A stretch of DNA of 64,000 nt from Eremophila alpestris peregrina (Eukaryota > Chordata > Aves > Passeriformes > Alaudidae), in contig WMCF01000056.1 of assembly GCA_009792885.1 (NCBI GenBank), forward strand, positions 2,679,268-2,743,267, in the 5' to 3' direction. The notes under the pieces are model-generated. The model was given only the letters and a program-made list of their open reading frames with translations, made no database searches and was not told the origin of the DNA. The position numbers and the translations under genes are program-made. Positions 33,701 through 48,700 of this stretch are shown here, piece after piece (position 1 is the stretch's first letter; the number at the start of each line of letters is the position of its first letter).

Positions 33701-36700
33701 GCCTTGTACTCCCCTCTCATGTCAGTCATTTCTTGAACTTGCTGTGAGAGCTGTTAACAGAGAAGCATTCTGAAGTATTCTCCAGGAGTGTACATGTTCT
33801 CTGAGAATGGAAGAGTGTGATGAGAGCCAAGTTGCTCAGATGGGTGATAAGCTTTGAATGTGTCCAGGGTTTGTTCTTGCTAGAGGTAACTTTTGGGTGG
33901 GTTTTGATCTTTGTTACCAGCAGTTGTTGATCTTCAGACAGATACCTTTTGCCCTACTTGCAAGTTATACTGAATGTTGTTGGGTATTTTTAAGCCAGAA
34001 AGCTGCAGAGGAAGAGATGACACTTAATTTTTGTCCATATTTGCACAGAACTGCAGACACAGATGATACAGTAAGGATTATAGGATATGCACTCACCTCT
34101 GGATTCACAACTTTCTCTGTGACATGTCTGCAAGTGCTAGATCAGATTATAGAAGACAGGAAAAGGCGTGTTCTGCTTGAAGTTACAGTGATAGCTTTGT
34201 AGCAGCTTCCATGCAGCATTTTTCTGTTGCAGAGTATTTTTGGCAAGTGTTGTTCAGTTTACTGGGAGATTGTATTGCATTTTGTCTTATTCTGGTTGGG
34301 CTTTTCAGGATTCTGTCTGAATATTAGTGGGGCTGTTGTACACACAATATTAATTAAGCTCTACTGAAAGGATGAGTCCTCAAATGAGCACTGCACAATA
34401 TTAGGAAATTTTATTGTTCTTTCAGCTGCTCAGGCAACACATCTTGAAATGTGCCTGATTATAGAGCACAGTCCTGCAGAGGTCAGTTGTGTGTGAAGCC
34501 AGGCTAAGTTGCCAGATGTTGAGGTCTTCCCCTCTTGGAGGGTGGATTCCCATCATCTGGGACAGCTGTGAGTGCACAAAGTCCCTCTGAAGTCACAAGT
34601 GTAGAGCCTGGAACAGGAGTGTCTTACCTGGCATTCATTAAAGTGGCTGCATTGTGTTTGTGACTGGGGCTTTCAGAAGCCTTGCAGCAGCTTCTGCAAT
34701 GTGTTGGTTTTCCTCCCAGTGTTCATCTTTAACCTCCCCACACCCCTACACTGGGGAGTAGCCATGGCTTTCCCCTTGGATCTCCTCTTGGATCTGGGAT
34801 TGGGTGGTCAGTTGTCCCACTCTGCTTGAAGGGTGCAGGAGTTGCTTCTGTTGGGACATGACTGAGTGCATAAACTGTTGGGAGAAGGTTTCTGGGACTG
34901 ACAGGGGAATCTTCATTGCAAACATGAGATCCAGTCACCCAACATTTCTCTGAACATTGACTATTTGGGTATTTAATCACATCATTCAGAGTTAGTTTAT
35001 TGAAATATAGTGTTGCAATTACTCTGACTGTTGCTTAAATTTCTGTGTGGAAACCCAAAAAACTGCTGCTTTAACAGTTTTTGCCCCTTTCCTCAATCAA
35101 TACTCTGGCAAACATCAGATCACAGTGTACAGTGAGCATTAAAGCCCTTGGAAAAGGCTCCTGGCCATCTCTTGGCCTTAAGGTGAAAAGGATTTATCAA
35201 AGATTGTTGCAATAACTATGGAAAAAAAAGTGCTTTACAAATTTATACTTTAAAATGAGCCAGTCAAATCCTCAAAAGAGACTTGGATATTTTGAAGATT
35301 TGCTGTTTTTCCAGCCCTAATGACAAGATAATGCTGGTTTTTAGTTGGTATTAATATGACTCCTTATAGGGATTAACTCTAGAGTCCAGCAGTAGAGGGC
35401 TGAGTGTCCTTACTCCAGGTTTGTGGTCAAAAGCCCTTCAGTGTGTGCCAGTGCTTTGGTAGTGGGGATTGAATGTAATATTTCAGTCAAGCTGAATGAT
35501 CTTCAGGTGACTTATACTAATTTAACACAAAGTGCCATTTTTGATCATTTTCCAGGCTGGGATTAGGATTTCTGTTTCAGCCTCTGAGAGCTGAAATGCT
35601 GTTTCTGGGACTGCCTTCTTCCTTTTCCACCACTCTTCCTTTCCTGCCTGGTGACTTTTCTTGTTAGCAGCAAAATATTGAAGTGTTTGGAGAGTGGACT
35701 GGTCTTGTATTGCCAGTTGATGCTGGTCTGGTTTTACTGGAGAAAATCTTTGCCATATTTTTTCCAGAATGTTGTGTTAGTGTTTTTTTATTTTATTTTT
35801 ATATATATTTTTGTTGCTATTAAGCACAAATATGGTTCTGGAATTGAGATGTCTTTCAGCAGGAGCTGTCTTGGTGTAGGTATGTTGTGCCAGACCAAAG
35901 CAGGATGAGTTATCTTCCAGCCAGGAATGCTTTTGGAGTCCTGTGTCCCACACTTGGCTTGTAAAAACCTGTATTTTCTTCATGGTTTCAGTGCAATCTC
36001 TGAGGATGGAATTCTTAATTCAGATTCAATCCAGATATTGAGTCACCTGTGGTAGTGGAAGGGTCCCTGTCCATGACAGCAGGTTGGAACAAAGATCTCT
36101 AAGGTCCCTTTCAACCCAAACCATTCTGGGATTCTGTGATCTGTTTATGGGGAACCACTGATTTTAAAATGCAGACTTGCACAATGCACTGTGGGAGCAG
36201 AGGGATGTGTTCTTATACATATTCTGTGTGCAACAAGTTGTGTTGTGTTGACAGTCATGTGCCTTAATTTCCTAAACATTTTGTTGCAGAAGACTAGAAG
36301 GTGACCTACTTCTTACAAAAAAAAAAAAAAAAGGGAATTCTATAACCAAGCTGTGGTTAAATAAATCTAAAATAGAAGTGCCCTTCTGAATATGAATATT
36401 CACATCTTGAGTGTGAGAACCTCTTCACAGCAGGTTGTTTTAAATCTCTGCAAATGTGTTAGAGGAGCTTTTGCTGCTTGTGCTGTGCAGTGTAAGGTGA
36501 GCCCTTGGTACAGACCTTCATTCCAGGCTCATTTCCGTGCTCTCCACTCACCTGCAAGGTTTGGTACATGTTGGTACCTGCAGAACTGTCTCATTGCAGC
36601 CTCTGGAATTTAAACAGCAGTGCCTGCACCATTGTGTGTCCAGTTAGAAATGACTTCCTGAGCACAAACCCTGCACAGTGCCAGCACTCAGAGCTGCTAG

Positions 36701-39700
36701 CAATCTCCATGCTGGCAGAACGTGTGGTATGAATGCAGTGTCATCTTCCATGAGTGTTCTGCACCTGAGGCAAAGAGTAGAGAGGGATCTTCTTCATGTG
36801 TAAATAAGAGATCCTTCAGGACTGGGGTGCCATGGCAGAGGCAGTGCTGGTTTGTGCTGCTGTTCCTTAATTTCAGTTTACTGGAACGAGGCTTCAGCCT
36901 TAGAGCCTGCACTCACCAAGCACATTTTATACCTGGGTTGTACTGGGTGACTGTTTTAGCTCTGTGTTGGCCCAGACTTCAGTTAATGGTGAATGCTTTG
37001 ATATCTCCTGGGTTCAGGCCACACCTCTTACACAGAACTAGCAAAGGGATAGGAAACTTCAGCTTGTAGTAGCTGAGGAAGTTGCTTAAGAAAATGTGAG
37101 AAAACCCGAGTGCTGCTGACCTCACTATGTAAGAAAAGCAAGAGAATAACTGTAGCTGTGGGAAAGCAAGATAATCTCTGTGCCAGCATTGTGTCTGCTG
37201 GCACTTTTCTTTGCTAAGGATCTGAATTATCAAATTCAGGGGGTGCAGAACTTGCCCTTTTACAGAATAACAAGCTGTATACTCACAGTGCTGATGGAGG
37301 CTGCCTGATACCAAGTGGTATCTTTTATTACTCTGGAATATGAAGTCTTTATTTATATCATAAAGGTGAATAAATGAGTCATAGAACACAATATTAGTTA
37401 ACTTGGCAGCCTTAAATTGTAAATAAAATGTATTTAATTCAAATAAAAACCTCAATAATCCTGGAGACTAACTTATATTTTATCCTGGAGTTGCCTGATG
37501 GGTTGAAATTCATTAGTGATAAAGAAAATGTTTAAGAGTACATCAGCAGCTAAAGAAGTCATAAATTACTTCCAGTATCTTCTCCACTCTGCATTAAAAA
37601 GAAACATCAAGTAATAGAGCTGGAAAAGTTGAGGAATTTTAAATACAGAAAACACTCTGAATTATCATTACAATAACTGACAAACAAAGACAGTTTTTTT
37701 GAACAGTAGTAAGGAGTGAGCTGCCTTTTACAGCACACAATTCACTGTACCATGTTGCACACCTCTCCATCACAGGCATTCCTGCCTTAAATTTCTTTTC
37801 CTTCAGTCTCCTGAGTTAGTAAGTGAAATATCATGCTTCTCTTCAGAGATTAACTAAGGAATTGAAAAGACCCCAAATCCTTTTTCTGGATCAAGGGTAC
37901 AGGAATGTGTAATACTACATGAGTTTCTGTTTCTTTTTCCTTTGTTTAAAGATGCTGGGGAAATTATTTTAAACAAAATGCTGGGATCTCTGCAGCCAGC
38001 CTGGGAGCACTTCTCTCTTTGGGCACATGATGATATTTTATCACCCACTGGTGACCAAATCATGAGGATGCAGAATTTCCAGAGGTGGAAACAGTGCACT
38101 GGTTCCATCTGTATTTCAAAATATCTACACAAAATTGTGGGGGGAAAAAGTAATGCAGGGTGCTTACTTCAGTTTTACATGTGAGTGGTATTGGGACCTT
38201 TAATTGGTTTCAGTAGCAAAGTTACATAGTTGCTTTAGGAATTAATTTATACATTTTTCTAGTTTTAGTTAATTTATAGTATGAAATTCTACAAGTGACA
38301 TGAAATGTTTTCAGCCTCTTGCTGCTGAGTCTTGTGTAATTAACTGTTACTTTGGGCTCTTCTAGACACAACTTTTAGTAGTTTTTTAAAACACCAATAT
38401 TCAGCTGATGATACAAGGTAGGTCTTTCACTAGACCCAGTAAATTGTCCCAGCATCTTGTCAGATAGTTTGGAACAAGAGCTGGTTTATGAGTGCATCCC
38501 TGGCTGAAAACAGAAATACCAGAACTTAATGGAAATGGATTCTTCTGATTGGGACAGAGGAAGGAACTAAAAAGCATTTGGTCATCTGGATTTCTCATGA
38601 GGCTGAAATAGGAACCAAATGTACTTTAAAACTGAATCCTAGAGAAATGCATTGGGATCCAGTTCAGGGCTCTGACTTTGAAATGCTGTGATTTAGTGCA
38701 GAGTTTATGCAATAATGGACTTTTCAAGCATCTTCAAGTTGAGTATGGCCAGTTTTAGTGCTGATACATTTCCACATGCCAAATATTTGTCATGTTTTTG
38801 GGAGCCTTTGCTGGTCTTGTACAACTTGGAAAGCAAGTGAAGCTCTAAATGATGGATGGCAGATTTGCAGACTCACCACTGCTCCAGCATTAGATTAAAT
38901 GCAGTTGGAGTTGCAAACACATGAAGTCATGGAGCCAGTGGGTCAGTGCTCTGAAAGAAGAGCAAATGTTTACAGTCTGGTTCCAGTCTGTTTTGTGTGC
39001 AAAACATCTGAGGTTTATAGAGATGCTGTCCAGAGTGTAAATAGTAACTGGGAGGTGGCAGTTTCTCCTTGGTCAGTGCATGTTTTCATAGGATTTCTGG
39101 GTGTTCTGGGACTTGGAGGATTGATTTCATCAATGAAATTTGGAAATCTTCTGCAAAGTATTGTGTCTTTCCTAAAGTAAACTTTGTGGAAGAGGAGTTT
39201 GGATAGGAAATACTTAGGGAGGGAGTAAAAAGACCTTTGAAGAAACAAAGTGCACCTGATCCTTGCTTTCATGGATTCTTTTCTGTTCTGGTTCTGGCAG
39301 ACAGCAGCCTTTTGGTTGGATGCTCTGGGTCTGTGATGTGTCCCATGTGCCAGTTCATGTGTTCCTCAGCCTGGCTCTGATCTCCAGAAGGGGCTGCAAC
39401 AGCCTTGAGTTTGCTTCCTGTTTGAAAGCATGGTGGTCCTAAGGAAAATCATGGAATCACAGAATGGTTTGGGATGGAGGAAACATAAAGCTCATCTTGT
39501 TCCTCTCCCAACCTTCACTATCCCCAGGCTGCTCCAAGCTCTGTCCAGCCTGGCCTTGGACATTCCAGGGATGGGCCAGCCACAGCTTCTCTGGACAGCC
39601 TGTGCCAGGACCTCACAGGGAAGAATTTATCCATTCCAGGATTAATGCTGTGGACTCCAAGGGTTTTTAGTTATTGGAAGGAGTCTCAGCTGTTTCTACA

Positions 39701-42700
39701 ACATGTCACATCCTGGTTTTCAAGCAGTCTTTGAGAATTAGAAATTCAATAGCATTGGTGTAGAGAAATTGTAGTTTTGTAGGCTTTAGTGGAATGCTGT
39801 TTCCTACCTAAAAGCTGTGTGAATTTGCATATTTTTGAGCAATTAAGAATCCTGCAATGTAATCCCACCAGGAGAGGGGAGGGATACCTAACTAAGAAAA
39901 CTGAAATGGATTTCTTCTCTCTTAGGAAAGTAATTGAAAACTGGAACAGTTTGCTCTGTGGTATACTGGTATGCAGATTAATTTCTTTTTAGAATTTAAT
40001 AATGTTTTAATTAATTTAATTGGAGTGGCAGGGTATATATGAAAGTGTGTAAATGTTCTGCTGATGGGAGACAATCTGAGTGTGAGTTATGTGAGTCTGG
40101 CACTTTGAAGGGAGAGCACTGCTGAACTGAGTGCAAGAAGGAGCCTTGTTTGGAGTATCTAGTATCACCACCAGGCTGGCTTGGTGACATCCTTCTGTCA
40201 CTCTCAGGGCATGGCAGATGTCCCCAGCTTGCAGGTGCTGCCAGGAGGTCACAGTGCAGGCCCTCAGGTTGGCGTGCTCTGTCTCCCTGCATTTGTTATC
40301 CACATTTTGAGAATTATGGATTAATTGGATTACACAGTAAATAGGGGATAATAGATTAAAGGGATATTATTGGGTTAAACCCCTTCTTAAACCCCTCACC
40401 TTTCTTTGTTAATACTGTTATGCAAGGTAAAAATGTCAGTCATGAAATAAACTTGGTGTGAGTTGAGCACCCCCCAAACAAATTGATCCAGCTATTGCAA
40501 ACACAAAGTCTGCTCTGCCACCTAAAGGTTTTACAAAAGATGCCTTCTATGAGTCAGGACTTGAACCTTTCCTTTTTTTAGGACAGCTGCTCAGTTTGTG
40601 TGAGCAAACACGAGGCAGGTTTCACTTCTACCCTGTGTGATGGCTCTGAGAAAAAGCAAACGTAGAGAGCACTGAAAAGGGGAAATGGGGCTGTGCTCTG
40701 AGGGCTGAGCTCAGCTGTGACGCATTTGTGATGTGCATTGATGAGGGGCTGCATTATTGTGTGCTCCTGCATCAGCAACTGTGCCTGAACTCTCTGTTCC
40801 TGCAAAGAAACAGGAATTCATCCCCATGTGCTGAATTTTATCTCTGGAAACGGGCAGATCAGGTTTAAAGGACTATTCAAAGGGTTGAGCTGGAGAGAAA
40901 GGAGCTGGGAGATGTGAGATGTCTGGTCCTGACACACATTATCTGTGCTTCAGCCCTTTTAAAGCTGCTCCTTTCTTGCTTCCACAGGCAGCAGTGCCAT
41001 TTTCCAGCAGTTTGCCCTTTGGTTTTGGAGGGTTTGGGATTAGTTTCACATGGGACAGTTGGCTGCTCTGCACATGGCCACAAGTAATGCTCCTGTGGGC
41101 ATAAGTGGGGACTGCTGTGCTTTGGCCATAATTAACACTTAGAGAAAGGAAACCTCTCGCAGGGAAATGTGTTTTGTGTTGGTGCACACTCAAATATTTT
41201 GACCCCAATTTGCAGTTTGGGAAGTAAATATACTACTGGGCCTTTTTCCCCAAATACCTTCAGCACCATTATTAAAAATTAGCTATTGCGTATTCTTATT
41301 GTAAACTTCCAGAATGCTGCTAACACTGCTTGAAGAGTGAGTATTAAATCAAGTATTAGAGCATGGAGTGGCAATTCAGAAATAAATAGTTTCCCCTCAC
41401 CTTAGGAGATACCAATCAAGTTGCTGGATTGCTGCTATAAAACAGTGAAAGTATGTTTTTAAAGTTTAGTTCCTTGAGTAAACAGGTTATAGGTATGAAT
41501 GTGGGGAAGTTTTGTCCTAGTGTGTTGACTGGGGCATGTTTGAAAGAGGAATCCTCTTCAAAAAGGACTGGGAGGAGTGAAAGGAAACTGTAGAAACCTG
41601 AAAGCTGTGAAGGAACCAAGGTTGTTTCATTTACCTCCAAGTCTCCAAAGAGACCAAACCAGTTGAATGTCTCGACATGAGACTTGGTTAAACCTGCTGG
41701 TCTGACAATCAAGGCAGTTGTGGATTTGAGCTCATTACTGTAATTAGGATATGCATTCATGGCGTAAATGTATCATCTGGATCATCTCCCTCCTTTGTGT
41801 CATGCTGCAGATATTCCCTGCTTGGGTGGAGGAGGTTGTGCCCTCTCATCTCCCTTCCACTGGGAATCTGCATTGATTGACTTGATTGAAACATTTCTCC
41901 ATTCATTAGCCCTCTGTTTATTACTGGCATTTCAGAAGACATCTGCTAAAACTTCAGTGGCAGCAGTATTGATTCAGTCAGTCTTCTTTTAAATCAGCTT
42001 AGGTGGGGTGGCAAGAAAAAAAAAAGGTTGTTAGAGATTCTTTGCTTTGCCAAAATCCTCAGATGTGGATTTGCCTGGATTAAGCCCCTAACAGAAAAAC
42101 ACCCTGTACATAATGAAGTGTGCAAGCATTACTAGGGTGCTGTAAAATGCAGAATTTTCAGACTCTGCTTATTTCTCCATCATCTTCCTTCAAGCTGATT
42201 CTCCAGTGTTATGGATGGTTTGGCTTGCATATTTAGGCAGGTACACACCAGCCTAAAAACACAGCAGTTACCTGTTCTTATTCTAAACTAGGCTTGTAGA
42301 AAAAGCTTATTTATGGTGGTGTTTTTGTTTCTTGTGTTTTTGTGGGTTTTTAATTAAATAAAATAGGAAATACTTGTTTCTCTTTCTCGAGAAATTCAAG
42401 TAAGGTCAGGAAGAGAAAATGTTTAGTGATTCTTAAAGTTGTAATATAGAGCTACTTAGTTATATCTCCTGTTTTCTTAAAATATCTGATTTATTATTTC
42501 AGATACTTAATAAGCCTTGTCAGTTCAGTATGTTCTACTGAACTTGCAGCCAAACCTAGATGGTTTGATAAATTGTTTCTTTCTTTAAACCTTGTGATGA
42601 CTAAATCTTTATTTGATGCTTTTTCTCTATCCCTTTTTTCTTTTTTAAGCAATTGCTAGTGGAAAAAATGCAGTGTCCCTGATCCCCTTGAAGAGCTAAA

Positions 42701-45700
42701 AAGCCATTTGGCTATGCTAAGGTTTCAACAAATCATATTTAGATTGCTGACATTGTTTTCATGGAAACCAAATAAATTGGTGCTTCCTGGGTTTAAAAGA
42801 TGTGTTCATCTGGTGTGTATTTCATGTAGGTTGGGTTTTTTTTTCTTCCCTCCCCCAAAAATATTTTTGTGGTTACTTTTCTCTAGGCAGTAAGCAGACA
42901 GTGATCTTTGTGCTGTGTTTTGCTTATCAAAGATACCTGCTCTGGTTTTATTGCAGATGACCACAGCAGCAGGTGTTGGCCTACAACTAAATGACCAGCT
43001 CTGCTGTAACCATGTCTTTCTGCAAAGAATGGATTATAAAATATGGAGATATTTCATTTAACAAGCAGTTACATGCAAAGTTGTAAGGGAAGCTGTTGTG
43101 GTAATGTCAGACACCTTGACAGGAGTAAGATTTCAGTGTTTTCTTGTACATTTGTGATGAAGTGACTTGGCTCTCTCAGGGAGGATCACAAGGCTCCAGG
43201 AGGCACAGGCTGGTTTGACTCAAACCTTTCTGAAAATGGAATAGTTGACAGTTATGAATAAAGTTACTTAACAGTCAACTTCCTGTGGTTTTACATGCAT
43301 TTCTGAATCAGAAGGAGGCTGAAGGGCCACAGCTGAGATGTGGATATTCCATCTGAACAAAAAAGGGCATCTTTCTCAAGCATTCAAAAGGGGCTGCTTA
43401 AAAATCCTATATCCTAATATAGATTAATAAATACATCCTGTAGCACCAGAAGGTCTTTGAAGCTGATGTGTGGGTTGTTCATTCTGCTGTCTTGGGGTGT
43501 GCTCAAGAAGTTGGCTTTATTGCAGTAGCTCAGGATTCATTTGAGATGTGTGCCCAAGCCTGTGCTGGGTTTTGTCCTTGTTTTTGCCTCTTTGGGCTGT
43601 ACTTGAAGTGCAGGAGAGGGAGGTGGGCAGGGGATGAGTTGTGCTCCATGGCAGGGTTGGTTCCTGCAGTGTCATTGCTGACCTCCAGAGATCTGCATTT
43701 CCAGACTGCTCAGCTGTACAGATCACTTGAAAAGGTTCATCTGCATTTAAAAAAGAAGCTTCACCTGTGGCTGGTTTGAGACAATCACACAGAACCATGG
43801 AATGGTTTGGAGGGACACCTGCCACTGTCCCAGGTTGCTCCAAGCCCTGTCCAACCTGGCCTTGAGCATTCCCAGCTCTGGGCAGCCTGTGCCAGTGGCA
43901 CAGAATCCTCAAAGTAAAGGATTTCTTCCTAATGACCAATCTAAACCTACTTTCTGTCAGTGTGGAGCCATTTCCCCTTGTCCTCTCACTCCAGACCCTT
44001 GCAAATAGTTTTTCCATCTTTCCCGTATGCTTCTTTCAGGTACTAAAGGCCACAGTTAGATGACCCCAAAGTCACCTAACAAAGTCACACAAGTTCCCTT
44101 TTCCAGGCTGAACATCCCAATTCTCTCAGCCTTTCCTGGCAGGAGAGGTGCTCCATCCCTGTCATCAGCTTGCTGGCCTCCTCTGGACTCCCTCCAACAG
44201 GTCAAGGTCCTTCCTGTGCTGGGGGCATCACTGTATTTTTAGCTAATCTTTAAATTTCCGTCCTATGTGCTCACAGAACGTGGGTGTGAAGACAGCAGGA
44301 GTGTGATGGAGAGCTGTGGGGGTTTTTATGGGGGCAGATCCTTCAGTTTCTCATTTCTGTCTGGCTTTTGCCCTTGGTGTGGCTCCTTTGTGGCGTGACA
44401 CCACAAATGGATTGCTAAGCAGCCACGTGGCAGGGCTGGACATGGTGAGCCACACTGGAGTTAGTGGGACAGACTGGGGAAACCCAGTTTCTTTTTTCTA
44501 GTCATTTTGGGTAAACCATAGAGTTCACAGTTTGTCAGAGGGGAAATTTTAGGTGACAGCCGTTGAATACAGCTATTTAAATATGGTCACTGTCATGGAT
44601 TTACTGAGTGGGATCTGGTTCTCCATCTACCAAGAAATAGCAGTCTAACACAGAGGCTGTCTTTGGGGCTGTTGTTGTATAGGGATGTGAATGGATCCTT
44701 TTCTAACAGATTTTTAAAAACAGATGTCATAAAGGCTTTCCTTGGTTGTTGTATGCCAAGTTTTTCAATGTTTCTCTTCATTGTTGGATAAAATAAAAAA
44801 CTTCACCCTTTGGGAAGGGATTGAAGCTTGGCTGCTTTGTAATGCTGCCTCTTTGAAACTTGTTTAAATGGGTCAAAACTCTCTGGTTCTCCTGTAGTGC
44901 ATTCTGATAATGATCTGTTCAGGGAGGTAGTTTGCTGTTGAAGTGTCTGTAGTTAGCAGAGCTCAGCCTGCTGACAGCAACATGTCCAGGGCAGACAGAA
45001 AATTCCCACTGGTCAGGGCCCTGGATTGTTGCTCTGTGGTATGGATGGTTGGCTAGAGTGTGATGGAAGGAGAGATGATGAGTTTGAAGCTGTTCTAGGT
45101 TTTTAATTGGTATGCAGATGGGTAAAAAACAGTGAATGAACAACTTTTATCCTTGGTTACAGAGTTGAGTCATGTCCACATCACTTGCTGTCTGAACAGA
45201 TTTTTATGAGGGGAGAACCCAAGCAGCTGAGCCCGTGGTGTGGAGGAGGGAAGCTGGAATGTCTCTGCTTAATGAGCTGTGTTATGTTGTAACTGATGGA
45301 TTTCAGAGTTCAGTCTCTTCAGTTTCAGCATGGCCACCTGGATGTTTGTTTGCCATTAACCCTGATGGGTGCCAGCCCACAGGTGGGGTTGGCATCTCAG
45401 TGTCCCCTGGCAGTGGCTGCTGTTGGATGCCTGGCTCTGGAGTGATGCTGTTGCTGCAGGCCCGTGTATTTTGCATTTGTGATTTCAGGAAATCCCCTCT
45501 TTTGGAAAGCTGCTTGTGGGGATGTTTTGTGACCTTTCCAGGCTGTGGTTTGCTTGTCTGCTCCAACTGCTCGATCCGTTGCAGTAGCTGCAAGCCCTGG
45601 GACTTACAGGAGAGGTAGTAAGTTCCACATTAACTGCAGAGTTAATGCTTCTTTAGGGAGTAGGTGTTGCTGTAAGTCATATAAAAAAGCTGTCTAGGAT

Positions 45701-48700
45701 TAAAATGCATGTTTGTGTGCACACACACACAAATTCAGCCTCTGAGGCCCAGGTATTCCAGAATAAATACCTGCACTTACTGAGTCTGAAATCTGCCTGA
45801 TTGGTATGTAGCCAGCCCTGTGGGGAAGGGAAGGTTGCCAGCTCCTGTTGGCACCTAAAAAAGAAATTAAATCTGACCTTAGATTTTATTTTGCCTTAGT
45901 ATTCAGCTACAGACAGTGGTTTTAGCACTTGGAAGGCCTGAATTCTGATCCTGTTCCTCCTTGGGAAGCTTGATGGATTCATGCATTGTTTATTTTCTGT
46001 GAAATAGGAATGCTCTTCCCTGTACACCTTCCTTAGAGGATTGAGGCTAGAACAGATGCTGGAAAAGACACAATACTGCTGTCATTGCAAGCAGTTGCTG
46101 CTGTGTGCTCCTAAAACGGTGTTCCTGCTGCAGTTTGTCACCCCAGAGAAAATCAGGACAGCTGAGCCAAACAGGAGGTGAAATAGGGTAGGGGAGGTGT
46201 GTTGGGCTCTCTCCCTGCAGGTGTGTCAAGGCATGTCCCAGCCTTGCCTCAATAAACATTGATGTTCAAATTGCACACTTAAAGGTGTGGTATTGAACTT
46301 GTATTATGTAACTTACTTTAGTGCCTGGAAAACTTGCAGAGGTACCTTGCTGATGGGTCTGCCATAACCCTTTTTCTGGCCTGTTGTTTACCCTGCTCTG
46401 CTCAGGGTAGATGCTTAGATGACACAGTTGAATAGTGAGGTTTATATTCTCCCCTAGATAAGTTTGCAGATAAGTTCAGATTGAAGCAAGGGGAAGTCAT
46501 TTATCAGGGTGTAGCTCCTGTCCTAATTCACTTGTCTGGATTAGGTGTTGTCACCCTGGCTTCAGATGCTGCTTGATTTTTCTCATCAAGAAAGCTCAGT
46601 CTCAATTCCTGCTCTTCCACCTGCAGAGGGAAAACACAGGTGGTTTCTGTCCTGCACTTGCTGTAAAATCAATAAGTTACAGCTGGTAATGAAGAGCTTC
46701 CAAAAGGAAGCAGATCTGTGCTTCTGTGAGGATGCTGAGAACTTTAGAAAGGTGCTTTCCTCTGCAGTGAATTCCATCAGTACATTCCTATTGCAAGTGA
46801 ACTCAGGTGCAGCAGAATTCCTCCTTAATCCCAGCACCCTGATGGAGTTCTGCAGGGTTGATTGTGGTTCAGGTTTACCATGAAAAAATCATTAGTTCCA
46901 CATTACTGGAGGGTTTAAAAACTGCAGTTACCCTTTGCCAGGACAGGGATGACTTGAATTTCAGAAGATAAACCTGGATGATAAATGTGATATCATGCTC
47001 AGCAGCTCTGCTCATCACTCACAGTAAGATGTCCTGGTCCAGCTTTGGTGTCTGATGGGAAGCTTGAGTAAAATGCTTTATCTGTTGTGGTTTCTCATCC
47101 TGTGTTGTGCTCATCCCTCCCTGTGCTCTGGGGAAGTACCTGTGGGAATGAGTCCTGTGGCCCTGCAGTGTGAATGAACTTTCTCTGGTGATTAATCCCT
47201 GTACCTGGATGCCTGTGTGTGCACACTCTGCAAAGCCTCAGAGGAATTGAATGTTTCTTTTCATAACCAAGGTGTGGCTGCTTCATTGATGCTCCCTGTG
47301 GATAACACTTGGATTTATTTATCAAGTCTAAAGTTGGAAAGAATGTTACTATTATAAACGTGCCTTTTATGCTTTTAAACTTAAGTACTAACTGGCCTAA
47401 GAATAAATCATCAGCTGTGTTCTTAGGATAGCTGCTTTTAAAAATGGCAGTGATTAAAGCTTACAACACTTAAATGGAGGTTTCAATAAATTATCTGGGC
47501 TTCAGAAGATAAACTGTTGGAATCAAGGACATTGCTTATTTAAATAACTGTTTCATTTGTTTTTAGGGGGAATCTGTAAAGTATTTCTTGGACAACTTGG
47601 ATAAACTTGGAGAACAAGTAAGTCCTTTTTTATTTTTCTTTCCAGTCTTGAGTTTTAAGTAGTCTTTGTGATCTCTTGGTTTTAAATAGATGAAATGTTA
47701 AAATGTCTACTTCAATGACTTTATCTTTAGTTAACTTGGACTGTCACATTATCTCAGCAGTTCATCACTGACATGTCAAAAACACAGGGGCAAAGCAAGG
47801 GCCAGGAGACTTTCTGGAAATAAACCTTCTGTCAAAACTGAACACAAAACAAGTTAAAAATGCTTGGCCAGGCAGGAAACTGTTAAAGTGGTTTTTCAAC
47901 ACTAAATGACATCCAAAACCAACTGAGTTTGGGGTTATGTGTCCAGTTAGAACTCTGAGTTAAATCAGTCACAGGTCAGTGGCACCTTCCAATAAGACCT
48001 ACTTTAACATAAATTCAGTAAAGAATCAAGCCTGTTTTCTCTGGAGAAACACCTGAAATTTCTGTAGAACACTTTTTTTAATAGAACTATTAACTAGCAC
48101 TTGAATAATGAAGGTATCTGCTGATGCTCATCATTTGGGGATTGCAGGAATGGCTTGTGGAAAAACTGCCTTTAAAACAGGAGTTTTAATATTGTGCCTG
48201 AACTCTGTGGGGAGGCACTTTCTCCATGGTCATTCCCAGCTGATGGTAGCAAATGAAGGAATCCAAACCACTTCAGTGAAACCCTGTTACTCATGGTTCA
48301 TTTCATTTTTCTTTTTAACAGATTGAATTTTAAGCCAGACTATTTTTCTGCCATTGTTGTAACTAAAGCACTGGTGGTCATTGTGCTTCCCAGATCTTTG
48401 CCTTGAGATCTCCAGCACCTGGTCTCTGAATTTGGATTTGGTCTTGAGTTATTAGACTTGTGCTTACTCTGATGAACTGCTGAACTCTCTGCCAGTGGTG
48501 GATTTCTCATGGTGCCTTTAAGCTTCACAGGGCTTGGATTTTTCCCCAACAATATTGGGTAGATTTTGGCAGCTCCATTTCAAAGTTCTTCATGGAGAAA
48601 CCCTGGTTCATTCTTTGATTGAAGTGTGAAACTTAGTCAGTAGTTGGGTTTTTAAAATATTTTTATACTCAAACACACTTATTGCAGGTCTGATGTTGCT

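Larger units (their letters stand above)
30274..47566 (+). other. GNA13: GNA13 intron 2 (17.3 kb)
   Basis: Long intron of AT-rich single-copy sequence with three recognisable CR1 remnants, listed separately. A poly(A) run at about 32940-32960 and a (CA)n tract near 45718 are the only other simple repeats noted. No nested gene recognised on either strand. Confidence 0.75.
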